47,606 nucleotides of DNA from DATCJY01 sp036562565 (GTDB lineage Bacteria; Bacteroidota; Bacteroidia; Flavobacteriales_D; Sanyastnellaceae), in NCBI GenBank assembly GCA_036562565.1, contig DATCJY010000040.1, forward strand, positions 1 through 47,606, read 5' to 3'. Of this stretch, positions 34,159 through 42,704 are shown in pieces (position 1 is the stretch's first letter; every line of letters begins with the position of its first letter). The notes under the pieces are model-generated. The model was not told the DNA's origin, searched no databases, and saw nothing but the letters and a program-made list of their open reading frames with translations. The position numbers and the translations under genes were made by a program.

Positions 34159-35596
34159 ACTTATATGGTAAATGTATTGTGAATATACTTCCTTTTCCTA
34201 ATTCGCTCTCAACTTCTACGCTTCCTCCGTGCTTGGTCACTACATTGTATACGTAGCTCAAACCAAGCCCAAAACCTTTCACATTGTGAATGTTCCCGGT
34301 AGGAACGCGGTAGAGTTTGTCGAATACTTTTTTCTGGTTGTCCTTGCTAATACCTATCCCATGGTCCTTGAAGGCAATCGCAATACCGTTGAGCTCATCA
34401 CGGGTATAAATTTCAATGTGCGGTTCCTCTTTGGAGTATTTGATAGCGTTATCAATGAGGTTGTACACCACATTGGTTATATGCAAGGGATCAGCCTCCA
34501 CCGTCCAATCAGACGCATCAAGGTGCGTAATGATTGTCCCTCTTCTTTTCTTAATCTGTATTTCAATATTTGAAATAACCTGCTCAATAACCTTGTGAAT
34601 ATTGACAGGCTGAATCTGCAGTTTCATCTCACCGTGCTCAAATACCGATGTGCGCAACACACTTTCCACGAGCACTCCCAGACGTTTATTCTCGTCTCTT
34701 ATCATGGTGATGTAGGAGCTCATAGCGGCTTCGCTTTTGCGCATATCCGGGTCATTGAGCGCTTCACAAGCCAAGGAGATAGTAGCAATGGGCGTTTTGA
34801 GCTCGTGAGTCATATTGTTGATGAAGTCGTTCTTGATGTCACTAAGCTTCTTCTGCTTGTAAATCGTGCTTACAGCATAGGAGAACAGAAGGAATATGAC
34901 CGCTATCAGTACTACCGAAGTAAGCAACATGACCCACATGCTCCCGAGCAGGTAACCCCGTTGATGCGGAAACCAGACCCGTAGAAAATTAACGTCTGAT
35001 GCTACATCGCTGGAGCGGAACAACTGCTCCTTATAACCTTGAGTCAATATGTTAACGTTGTATATCTTATCACTTTCCTTGATGATTTCGGGTTTGCGAA
35101 AACGGTTGTATACGCCATATACAAATTTAGCCTTTATGCCATGGGCGTGTAACCGATCGGCTATGATGGAATCCAATAAGGTAGTGTCAACACGTTCAGT
35201 GATGGCTCGACAGATGTTCAACTCATATAGCCCATCCAAAATATCATCGAGAATGCCTGACTGTTTGAGTATCTGCTGTTGGTCCACTGCGGTCAAGGCA
35301 AAGTCATCCAGACCGGAATCAAGATTGAACTGCTCCAAACGTTCAGCTCGCCTTAAACTATCAGTTTTCTCGCGCCAATAAGCCGATGAATAGGAAAAGT
35401 CTTGGTCATGGCGTTGACGAATTTCGTGCTCTTCCAGAAGGATGGATACCTCCGCTAATGCTTGGTTGACATCGTCAGCAAAATCCTGCTCGCGCAGTGT
35501 ATAGGTATTACTCACCCAATAACTCTGCAAAGCAATGAGGCCAATAATAGCGACAATGCCCACGAACATGAGTAATCGGATGTACTTCTCCTTCAT
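34142..35596 (-). CDS. Sensor histidine kinase (RprX-like)
   Basis: A 484-residue membrane kinase. The start at 35594-35596 (MKEKYIRLLMFVGIV) puts the first membrane helix at about 7-27; an ATG 30 bp upstream is possible. A periplasmic sensor region of about 190 residues is followed by a second helix (VMLLTSVVLIAVIFLLFSYA). The H-box FINNMTHELKTPIATISLA carries the phosphoacceptor His264. The ATPase part has VVYNLIDNAIKYS, FKDHGIGISKDNQ and GFGLGLSYVYNVV. Its cognate regulator overlaps the 3' end. It lies 94 bp downstream of efp, across a long hairpin. Confidence 0.93.
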   Translation of the reverse strand: MKEKYIRLLMFVGIVAIIGLIALQSYWVSNTYTLREQDFADDVNQALAEVSILLEEHEIRQRHDQDFSYSSAYWREKTDSLRRAERLEQFNLDSGLDDFALTAVDQQQILKQSGILDDILDGLYELNICRAITERVDTTLLDSIIADRLHAHGIKAKFVYGVYNRFRKPEIIKESDKIYNVNILTQGYKEQLFRSSDVASDVNFLRVWFPHQRGYLLGSMWVMLLTSVVLIAVIFLLFSYAVSTIYKQKKLSDIKNDFINNMTHELKTPIATISLACEALNDPDMRKSEAAMSSYITMIRDENKRLGVLVESVLRTSVFEHGEMKLQIQPVNIHKVIEQVISNIEIQIKKRRGTIITHLDASDWTVEADPLHITNVVYNLIDNAIKYSKEEPHIEIYTRDELNGIAIAFKDHGIGISKDNQKKVFDKLYRVPTGNIHNVKGFGLGLSYVYNVVTKHGGSVEVESELGKGSIFTIHLPYKYEKEN

Positions 35597-35616
35597 AGAG
35601 AAGCCGAATTTAACAC

Positions 35617-35670
35617 AAAAGGCCAAAATGTTAAAAGAAGACTTAACCTCTTTTAACGCCTGGCCCTTTT
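35617..35670 (-). terminator. Long hairpin between efp and the kinase gene
   Basis: Outer stem AAAAGGCCA (35617-35625) with TGGCCCTTTT (35661-35670, one bulge); inner stem GTTAAAAGA (35630-35638) with TCTTTTAAC (35649-35657). It follows the efp stop by 20 bp and precedes the kinase gene. On the minus strand TTTTGTG follows, a weak U-tract, so readthrough into the kinase gene is plausible. Confidence 0.55.
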
Positions 35671-35690
35671 TGTATTATATATGTACAGAA

Positions 35691-36257
35691 TTATTTTTTC
35701 ACGCGCTCGTGATACGAACCGGTAGTTGTATCTACGCGAACGGTATCACCTTCGTTGATGAACAACGGAACACGAATTTCAACGCCAACATCCAGTTTAG
35801 CCGGTTTCATTGCGTTGGTAGCGGTATCTCCCTTCAAGCCTGGTTCGGTATAAACTACCTCATACTCTACATATTGAGGGAGGTCACAGCTCAATGGAGT
35901 TTCGTCTTCTGTATTAAATAGAACGATACACTTCATTCCTTCTTTAAGGAACTTAGGAGCATTAATCTTTTCCTCAGGAATGGAGATTTGCTCAAAATCC
36001 TCCATGTTCATGAAGTTGTATTGATCGTCTTTGAATAAGAATTGATACTCACGGGTTTCAATGCGTACTACATCAATACCGACACCACTGTTGAAAGTCT
36101 TATCGATGATTTTACCATTGTTCAAGTTTTTCAACTTGGTTCTTACGAATGCAGGGCCTTTACCCGGTTTAACGTGAAGGAATTCGAGTACTTTATAGAC
36201 TTGGTTGTCCATCTTAAAGCACAATCCATTGGAAATGTCTGCAGTGGTTGTTGCCAT
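35691..36257 (-). CDS. efp: Translation elongation factor P
   Basis: A 188-residue tRNA-shaped factor that rescues ribosomes stalled on polyproline stretches. The start at 36255-36257 (MATTTADISNG) is fixed by the promoter found just upstream, which lies inside any longer reading. Domain I carries the loop VKPGKGPAFVRTKLKN with Lys33 at the tip, the site that contacts the P-site tRNA and is modified in many bacteria. Domains II and III are complete and end with TVRVDTTTGSYHERVKK. Confidence 0.96.
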   Translation of the reverse strand: MATTTADISNGLCFKMDNQVYKVLEFLHVKPGKGPAFVRTKLKNLNNGKIIDKTFNSGVGIDVVRIETREYQFLFKDDQYNFMNMEDFEQISIPEEKINAPKFLKEGMKCIVLFNTEDETPLSCDLPQYVEYEVVYTEPGLKGDTATNAMKPAKLDVGVEIRVPLFINEGDTVRVDTTTGSYHERVKK

Positions 36258-36278
36258 GTAATAATTTTTTAACGGGTG

Positions 36279-36311
36279 CAAATTTACTCTGCCATAGTGT
36301 TTTTTAGCAAA
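36279..36311 (-). promoter_or_regulatory. Promoter of efp
   Basis: On the minus strand: TTTG (complement of 36308-36311), 21-nt spacer, TAAATTTG (complement of 36279-36286), an exact TAnnTTTG. It lies 22 bp before the efp ATG, leaving a short leader, and excludes the in-frame ATG at 36317. Confidence 0.7.
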
Positions 36312-36595
36312 TTGCAAATAAAACAGTCGTTTCTGACACCAACTATTCTCCTAATTACAAACACTTTAGGCCAGAATTCCCAATTTGTAAAGAAATTCTC
36401 GCGGTGGCTTAATAAATGAGCTATTTAGTCATACCCTGTAGAAACTTCACCATCCATACTGGTTTCTGAGAGAAAATGGGCTTGTGCTATTCTTTTGAAG
36501 TTAAACACAGTGATGTTTAAATCACTTGTCACCCGTGAATCATAGAGGCTAATAAGGCGATATACTTTCGTCCCAAAACCTAAAGCACAATCGTT
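36312..36595. other. Intergenic region between efp and the large unknown gene
   Basis: About 284 bp with no convincing gene. It holds a 6-bp inverted repeat AGTGAT / ATCACT (36509-36514, 36521-36526) and, at 36563-36570, TACTTTCG, a probable -7 element for the gene starting at 36596. No clear -33 TTG is spaced correctly. Confidence 0.4.
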
Positions 36596-38770
36596 TTGGT
36601 AAAAAAAATCTTATTATACAGTCTTCTCGCAGCAGCTATCGGTCTTATTGCATACGTCTATTACGAATTCTCCAAGGAAGAATCCGTTGCTGTTGACCCT
36701 TATAGCGCGGTTCCGGCCAATGTAGGAGTTGTGTGGGAATTCAAAACCGGCACTGCCCTACAACAATATTTACCCTGGATTCATGAAATTTCATCTGAGA
36801 AGAATGAATTAGCCAATATTCCCTTCAACCCAGCTGCTCACTGGTTCCATGTCATATCTACCTTGGATTCACTGCGCGTACATAATTCCCTTTGGAATCA
36901 GGTCCTCATGAACAGTTCGGTTGTGCTTGCTTCTACAGCTCAAATGCGCGGTGACAACTGGATGATGAGCATAGGCATCACTGAAGCTGTGAGTGAAACC
37001 CAACTGATGAGTCAGTGGTTTCAACACAATGAGAAACGTTCATTTAAAAACACCACCATCTACAAAGGCAGCTCTCTCCAGTATGCGCGCGTAAACCATT
37101 GCCTTGTTATTGCTACAAGCAATGCAACGATGGAAGATGTGATTCTCCGTACCGAGAAACAGAACTTGCTGACCAAAGAGCTGAATTTTGCAACTGCTAG
37201 AGATGCCAGAAGCAAAGACGTCCCGTTACACTTCTACTTCCCGCTAGAAGATGGACAATGGATTCAGCTCGATCCTGCTTATCATCATGAAAAGCTCTCC
37301 ATTCATGGATATGCCATCCTTAATGAATCCTCAAAATCCCATATCACCTTGTCCGGTGAGGGTGCAGACTTTGAAATTGCTTCTGTACTTCCAACCAATA
37401 CAATTTTCTTGGATGCATACTCTTATAAGAGCTTTGAGGACGGATGGAACAAATGCGAACAATATTATCGGAAAACAGATGCCGGTAAATTCTGGGGTCA
37501 AGCATGGAAAGATTATGGCGACTCCTGTGCGTGTGACCTCAACGAACTATTGCTTTCCTGGCGTGGCAACGAATGGGGTACAGCTGTCATACCAATGTCT
37601 GACTCGACTACCGCTAAACTGATGTACATCTCTGTCCGCGACAGTTTGGACGCAATAGCCATCATGTCACGACTTCTAAAGCCCGAAGAAGGAAATATTC
37701 ATCGACTGATGATGCCGCAGCTGATGGATAGAAATAAACCACAATCCATTTATATCGAAAACAACTTTGTTACCCAACTTGGACAATTCATCTTCTTCGC
37801 TGCAAGTGCCGCTGAGTTGAAGGTTTTGCATAAATCGATTGCCGGTGAAAAGCAAAGCCGTAATCAACTGTCTCGTGCCATCCATCAAGTAAACAAAGAA
37901 GCCGGGCGCTTCATTTACCAAGCCGGTCAAAGCGCAGCCATTATTCCGACAGTTATTACAAACGTTTTTTCCGGTTCACAATTCGTTGCTTTGAGCATTC
38001 ATCCATATACCTCCACTAAATACCTGGTTCAGCTCACTTTACCCAATACAGCTTCTTCATTAGCAGAAACTTCTACTCCACCAGCAACTCATTTAGAACC
38101 GATATCCGAAGAACTGGATATGACCGATGCGTTGTCATGGAACGTGATAAACCACAACGATAAGTCCAATGAAACACTCATGCAGCTTGCCAATGGCCAG
38201 CTCTGTTTGTTGGATAAAAACCAAAATGTTTTATGGCAACGAACAATAGATGGTAGTGTGCTTGGCGATGTGACACAAGTTGACGCCTTAAAAAACGGTA
38301 AACTCCAATACGCTTTTACTACGGATAAGGCGCTTTACATCATTGACCGTACAGGCAAAGACCTTAAAGGATTTCCTGTGAAGATGAAATCCGCTATCCT
38401 CTCTCCACTACACGTTGCCGACTATGATAACGACAAGAAATATCGCTTGTTGTTTGCAACGGAAGATGGCCGTATGCACAATTACTCCATCGAAGGACAA
38501 ACAACCACGGGTTGGAAATCACCCGCTATAGCAGCATGCTATATATCCAGTTTCAAAATCGGCACAGAGGATTTCCTATTTACTGCTGAGAAAAACGGCA
38601 AAATCCAGCTGCTAAAGCGCACCGGAGAAACCAAAGTAAAAACATCAACTGTATTAGATAACTACGATGGTCACAAGTGCATCATCAGTACGGGAAGCGA
38701 CATTTACGAGTCTACAGTGACCTATACGGATGTTTCCGGAACTGTGAAAACTGCTACCATAGCTAAATAA
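36596..38770 (+). CDS. Large membrane-anchored protein of unknown function, TTG start
   Basis: A 724-residue protein I do not recognise. Translation appears to start at TTG (36596), read as M-VKKILLYSLLAAAIGLIAYV, an uncleaved signal anchor; no ATG or GTG lies near the anchor. The region about 30-450 is a large exported domain with repeated alpha/beta character (PYSAVPANVGVVWEFKTGTA, MMSIGITEAVSETQLMSQWF), reminiscent of DUF3352-like proteins, but I cannot confirm this. From about 515 to the end are propeller-like repeats: GQLCLLDKNQNVLWQRTIDG, ALYIIDRTGKDLKGFPVK, and an FG-GAP-like VADYDNDKKYRLLFATEDGR. Two cysteines (CAC) are near residue 310. It is a single-gene unit ending at a strong terminator. 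Confidence 0.75.
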   Translation: MVKKILLYSLLAAAIGLIAYVYYEFSKEESVAVDPYSAVPANVGVVWEFKTGTALQQYLPWIHEISSEKNELANIPFNPAAHWFHVISTLDSLRVHNSLWNQVLMNSSVVLASTAQMRGDNWMMSIGITEAVSETQLMSQWFQHNEKRSFKNTTIYKGSSLQYARVNHCLVIATSNATMEDVILRTEKQNLLTKELNFATARDARSKDVPLHFYFPLEDGQWIQLDPAYHHEKLSIHGYAILNESSKSHITLSGEGADFEIASVLPTNTIFLDAYSYKSFEDGWNKCEQYYRKTDAGKFWGQAWKDYGDSCACDLNELLLSWRGNEWGTAVIPMSDSTTAKLMYISVRDSLDAIAIMSRLLKPEEGNIHRLMMPQLMDRNKPQSIYIENNFVTQLGQFIFFAASAAELKVLHKSIAGEKQSRNQLSRAIHQVNKEAGRFIYQAGQSAAIIPTVITNVFSGSQFVALSIHPYTSTKYLVQLTLPNTASSLAETSTPPATHLEPISEELDMTDALSWNVINHNDKSNETLMQLANGQLCLLDKNQNVLWQRTIDGSVLGDVTQVDALKNGKLQYAFTTDKALYIIDRTGKDLKGFPVKMKSAILSPLHVADYDNDKKYRLLFATEDGRMHNYSIEGQTTTGWKSPAIAACYISSFKIGTEDFLFTAEKNGKIQLLKRTGETKVKTSTVLDNYDGHKCIISTGSDIYESTVTYTDVSGTVKTATIAK

Positions 38771-38795
38771 CAATAATCCTGAAAAAAAGAAATTC

Positions 38796-38837
38796 GCACT
38801 ACGTTCCGCCTATTCGGAACGTAGTGCTATCGTTTTT
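38796..38837 (+). terminator. Terminator of the large unknown gene
   Basis: GCACTACGTTCCG (38796-38808), loop CCTATT, CGGAACGTAGTGC (38815-38827), then TATCGTTTTT. Perfect 13-bp stem 25 bp after the stop. Confidence 0.85.
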
Positions 38838-38842
38838 AAAGA

Positions 38843-38965
38843 ACATTCTTCGTCTTGGCAATTAAATCCACTGAGGAAGTATTTTATTGGCCAGCCGATG
38901 GATACTTGGTTTACAAACAACAAGGCCAATTCAAAGTAGACAGACAATCTTCCACAATGCATTAG
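38843..38965 (+). pseudogene. Possible gene remnant
   Basis: A 40-codon open stretch with no start codon, directly after a terminator, ending in TAG at 38963-38965. Its translation has a protein-like pattern (STEEVFYWPADGYLVYKQQ). It could be the tail of a decayed gene or chance. The rest of the 342-bp gap (38771-39112) holds two terminators and nothing else I can support. Confidence 0.15.
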
Positions 38966-39057
38966 CCAGCAGCGTCATTTGCCCTTGATTGATTACCGTT
39001 GCGAATGATGATGAATACAGGAAAACGAATTTTCTTAATCAACTTAGAGATACAGGT

Positions 39058-39090
39058 ATAAAAAAAGCGCTCCCAAATGGAAGCGCTTTT
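39058..39090 (-). terminator. Terminator of the gld operon
   Basis: AAAGCGCTCCC (39064-39074), 4-nt loop, GGAAGCGCTTT (39079-39089), one G-U pair on the minus strand. A run of T follows on the minus strand (complement of 39059-39066). It begins 23 bp after the gldN stop. Confidence 0.88.
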
Positions 39091-39112
39091 CAATTTTATT
39101 TCTGATGAGTTC

Positions 39113-39976
39113 TTAATAGTGCCATAAATCGTGCTCCATGATGAAGAGCTCATTTTTGATCCTTTCACTTTCCAGCAATGCGTCTATACCCAATGCGTAA
39201 GACTGAATGAGCCTGTTATAGTCATTATCTTCTTTAATGATATAGCCATGGAACATTCTCATCTGGAACAATTGATCGAAGGTCATGCGCTGAGCGCTGT
39301 TGTGTTTATTGAACACATCATAGTTGTTGAAGACATAACGACACTCCGGATAGTGCAACCAGAACAATTCCTTGTCACCTTCTTTCTCAGTACCGTCTTC
39401 TGCCTTCGGACGCACTACCGGTGCAATACCGATGATACGCACATAACGCTCAGAACGTTGTTTGTCAAATATCCAATCCTCTTTGAGCTTATAAGCGATA
39501 ATATCCTGAGGTTTATATGGAAGCTTTTGGTTCACATAAGTAGCCTCTCCATCATCTTCCAAGCTCTCTTGACGAATTACCACGGTCGGATTCAAAAGTG
39601 AGTCAGCCACAGTTCTGTCCACACCGTATTTGAATTCATCAGCGCTTTCACCCGCAGGTCCATCGATATAAGCAGTGATAGACTCCGACAATAATGCATC
39701 TCTGATTACAGAGAACAACGATTTTCTATCAGCCATGTCATCCAAAGGATAATACAGAGGCTGATTAATCTTTTCCCTCAAATCAATCTTAACCCAAACG
39801 CGTTTTGCCCACATCACGTCTGCCTCGCGCAAACTTGGATAGGGAATCACCTTTCTGGTTGGGTTAGTCTCGCGCACATAAGCACCGTCAAGTGCTGTCT
39901 GTTCACCGCTCTGAGCAACAGAACTTACTGCTGACATAACGGCTGCAACGAGTGTAAGGAACTTTAGATTTTTCAT
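39113..39976 (-). CDS. gldN: T9SS component GldN (PorN)
   Basis: A 287-residue periplasmic protein. With GldK it forms the outer-membrane-associated ring of the type IX secretion and gliding machine. Signal peptide about 1-21 (LTLVAAVMSAVSSVAQ). The family motifs WAKRVWVKIDLREKINQPLY near residue 56, ITAYIDGP, the WIFDKQRSERYVRIIGIAPV stretch near 165 and ELFWLHYPECRYVFNNYDVF near 205 are typical of GldN/PorN. It starts 20 bp after gldM and is the last gene of the operon. Confidence 0.95.
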   Translation of the reverse strand: MKNLKFLTLVAAVMSAVSSVAQSGEQTALDGAYVRETNPTRKVIPYPSLREADVMWAKRVWVKIDLREKINQPLYYPLDDMADRKSLFSVIRDALLSESITAYIDGPAGESADEFKYGVDRTVADSLLNPTVVIRQESLEDDGEATYVNQKLPYKPQDIIAYKLKEDWIFDKQRSERYVRIIGIAPVVRPKAEDGTEKEGDKELFWLHYPECRYVFNNYDVFNKHNSAQRMTFDQLFQMRMFHGYIIKEDNDYNRLIQSYALGIDALLESERIKNELFIMEHDLWHY

Positions 39977-39996
39977 GATTTATTGTATCTAAATGA

Positions 39997-41730
39997 TTAG
40001 GATACTCTCAAACCGATACCACTGAGTTTACGCTCTGTGCCATCAGGCATTTTACACATAATGTTTTCAAGGTAGAATTTCTCACCTTTCTTCAAACGTG
40101 ATAGCGCAGATTTAGCCTCAGAAGTCAGTGTTTTTCCTTTACATGGGAATTCTTTCCAGCTACCATTGATGTAAATGGATACCACGAATGAAGTTACCTC
40201 TGCTGATACAGGGAAATCGAAGTTTTCCATTTGCGCTCTGATACCTTGAGCACCTGCAAGTTCAGCTGCACCAATGGTGTTATCAGAAGGCTTCTTACCA
40301 CCAAAAGAAGGAACAGGGTCAGGAATACTCTTAATTCTGAACTTCTTAGGAGGCATCTTGGTTTCCTTGCCATTGATTTTAGCAATTACATTAATGGTAG
40401 CTTCTTTGCCTGTACCGGGTTTCACGTTGTAGGTACCATCGCTGTTTGGAGTGATAGTACCACCATCCATGGTCACTTTTAGCGCACTCTTATCTACACC
40501 AGGTACCGAAATCTCTACCGGGTTATCCAAACCACGATAGAACACGTTCATATTGGTTGGAGAAACCACCAATGCAGCCTCGCCCACGAAGAATGGAGGA
40601 GTTGCAAAAGGAAGGAATTTCTCTTCTCCATCTTGCATATAAGCAATCTGACCGGTATAACCGTGAGCACCAAGCGTCAAGTTGCCTGTACCTGTTTTAA
40701 AAATACACTTACCTTCTTCGTTTGACAAGATAGGCTCACCGCTTGGTGAGTTGTTTACTGTCAAGGTTGTCGGTTTTGAATCTCCATGGTAAGGACCATT
40801 GATGTACACTTTGGTCTGGCTTGTTTTGTTATAAGCAGCCAAGTACACCTCAACGCTATACTCATCACCTTTGATTACGTAGCTCTGTTGTGGTACAACC
40901 GCCACAGTAACATCGGTAAACTTCATATCAGATGCGTTGATACCGGAAGCCAACGCAGCGAGTACGTTGTTCTTCGCGTTCATTACGTCTGTCTGAATTT
41001 TACTCAAGTTTGCAATAACCGCTACCAATGGCATGTGATAGAAGTTGTGAGTTTCCCACACTGCGGTGATTCCGTCATGACCTACTCCATCAGGAAATGC
41101 AAATGTGTTCTCAATGGAAGCTTTAACATCATCCGGGAGTGTAAACTTCTTCGTACCGGTAGAGTCAGATGCTTTAGCAATCTCGATAGAGATGAGTTTG
41201 TTCTTAAACTCTGTAAGTTTCACACGAAGTGCATTCGCAGAGAATGGATCTGTACGGGGGTTTTTAGGGTCAGAACCAACCAACAATGATGTATTGTTTT
41301 GGTTTTCATCCTTCTTCGTGATGACAGGTTTACCATCAATGGTCTTTCCGGGACGAACAGACTTACCATTTTCTTCCATGTATTCCTCATACCCGGCACC
41401 GTCAGCGTTACTTTTGTGTGAAGAGGCCATTACACGAGCTTTCATTTCTTCGATGTAATCCATGACCTCTTTGGTCCATTGCTCCACTTCAGCTGCTTTT
41501 TGGGCAAATGGTTTTGCCTTCTCTTCTTCACCCTTTTGTGGATTTTGAAGCGCATATAAAGTAGACTGTGCTTTATCCTCCAACACTTGGTTGGTTATGG
41601 CCAAACCATCGTCAATTTGGATAAAAGCGTCCAAGATGTCCTTGGATACGTTCAATGCAAGAAGTGCGGTAAGTACCAAGTACATCATACCGATCATCTT
41701 CTGTCTGGGGGTTTCCTTTCCGCCTGCCAT
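39997..41730 (-). CDS. gldM: T9SS motor component GldM (PorM)
   Basis: A 577-residue inner-membrane protein of the T9SS motor. A single N-terminal membrane helix (about 11-31, MIGMMYLVLTALLALNVS) packs with GldL to use the proton gradient. The long periplasmic part reaches to the GldK/GldN ring and has a helical first domain (about 32-225) and beta domains ending KFYLENIMCKMPDGTERKLS. The length is somewhat above the 510-520 residues common in the family. The start MAGGKETPRQKMIGMMYL is canonical. It lies 80 bp after gldL. Confidence 0.95.
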   Translation of the reverse strand: MAGGKETPRQKMIGMMYLVLTALLALNVSKDILDAFIQIDDGLAITNQVLEDKAQSTLYALQNPQKGEEEKAKPFAQKAAEVEQWTKEVMDYIEEMKARVMASSHKSNADGAGYEEYMEENGKSVRPGKTIDGKPVITKKDENQNNTSLLVGSDPKNPRTDPFSANALRVKLTEFKNKLISIEIAKASDSTGTKKFTLPDDVKASIENTFAFPDGVGHDGITAVWETHNFYHMPLVAVIANLSKIQTDVMNAKNNVLAALASGINASDMKFTDVTVAVVPQQSYVIKGDEYSVEVYLAAYNKTSQTKVYINGPYHGDSKPTTLTVNNSPSGEPILSNEEGKCIFKTGTGNLTLGAHGYTGQIAYMQDGEEKFLPFATPPFFVGEAALVVSPTNMNVFYRGLDNPVEISVPGVDKSALKVTMDGGTITPNSDGTYNVKPGTGKEATINVIAKINGKETKMPPKKFRIKSIPDPVPSFGGKKPSDNTIGAAELAGAQGIRAQMENFDFPVSAEVTSFVVSIYINGSWKEFPCKGKTLTSEAKSALSRLKKGEKFYLENIMCKMPDGTERKLSGIGLRVS

Positions 41731-41810
41731 TTTTCCTTGTGGTTTTTAAAGTTAATTAATGCTTTAATGTTACTCTACAGAGCAGCAGTTAATACTTCTG
41801 TATCCCCCTA

Positions 41811-42629
41811 TTATTGACGGGCAGTTCCCATTGCATTCAACATATTGCTGTATACATTGTTAAGAGTTTTGAGGTTCTTAGACAATTCAGCAATATTTTC
41901 TTTATAGGCTTTTGTATCCTCTACAGAATCAGCAAGATTTTGAACAAGTGCGCTCATGTCACCAAACATTACGCGGGTTTTCTCCATCTCAGCAAGTTGA
42001 AGCTCATACATGCTGTTAAGAGACTCGAGGTTTTGAGACATTTTCTGAAGTTGAGCACCAGCTGAAGCACCACTCTTAGCATGGTCTGTCAATCCGGTAA
42101 GCGACTCAGAAGCTTGAGCATAGGTCTCAGAAAGTGCGCTCACTTTGTTGGCTGCCTCTTTCAATGTCTGGGCGTACTCAGTTGAAGCAGTAGCTGCAGC
42201 GGTCACGTTAGCAAGTTCTTTGGCATTTGAACTGAAAGCGCGCATGCCTTCACCAAGACTCTTAATCAATTCCGGCTCCACTTTAGCTTCAGCCAACATA
42301 TTGTCGAGTTGTGCTGCCAAGCCTGTACCGCCACCGGCACCACCACCCAAATTTGATCTCTTACCTTTATTTTGTTCTTTCAAAGACAATTTCGCTTCAT
42401 CCGGCAAAGCCAATTCTGGATAAACCAATGACCAATCCGGTTCTTCGTGTTGAGGTTCGAAGGCGGAGAAGAAGAAGATGATAGCCTCGATAGACAAACC
42501 ACCTACAAGCATAATACTTGCACCTGGCCAGTGCTGAATCTTAAACATCGCGCCTACGATTACGATGGCAGCTCCAATACCATAGAGCTTAGCCATAAAC
42601 TTTTTCCATGCTTTACTTCCTGGTTTCAT
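41811..42629 (-). CDS. gldL: T9SS motor component GldL (PorL)
   Basis: A 272-residue inner-membrane protein. It has two membrane helices, about 13-33 (YGIGAAIVIVGAMFKIQHWP) and about 37-57 (ASIMLVGGLSIEAIIFFFSA). The lysine in the first (MFKIQHW) and the glutamate in the second (SIEAIIF) match the conserved charged residues needed for proton-driven motor function in the family. The cytoplasmic remainder is helical, with a Gly-rich linker (GGGAGGGTG) near residue 95 and a long coiled-coil-like region to the C-terminus. It precedes gldM, as in all T9SS operons. Confidence 0.95.
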   Translation of the reverse strand: MKPGSKAWKKFMAKLYGIGAAIVIVGAMFKIQHWPGASIMLVGGLSIEAIIFFFSAFEPQHEEPDWSLVYPELALPDEAKLSLKEQNKGKRSNLGGGAGGGTGLAAQLDNMLAEAKVEPELIKSLGEGMRAFSSNAKELANVTAAATASTEYAQTLKEAANKVSALSETYAQASESLTGLTDHAKSGASAGAQLQKMSQNLESLNSMYELQLAEMEKTRVMFGDMSALVQNLADSVEDTKAYKENIAELSKNLKTLNNVYSNMLNAMGTARQ

Positions 42630-42704
42630 AATTTTCTAAACGAGTGTTAGGGTTGAATTAATTGATGTTATAAATAAAATTTGACTTGAAAACTTGCAGA
42701 TTTA

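Noticed and set aside
36258..36317. Longer start of efp
   Set aside because: The promoter at 36279-36311 lies inside it, so it would not be transcribed in full.
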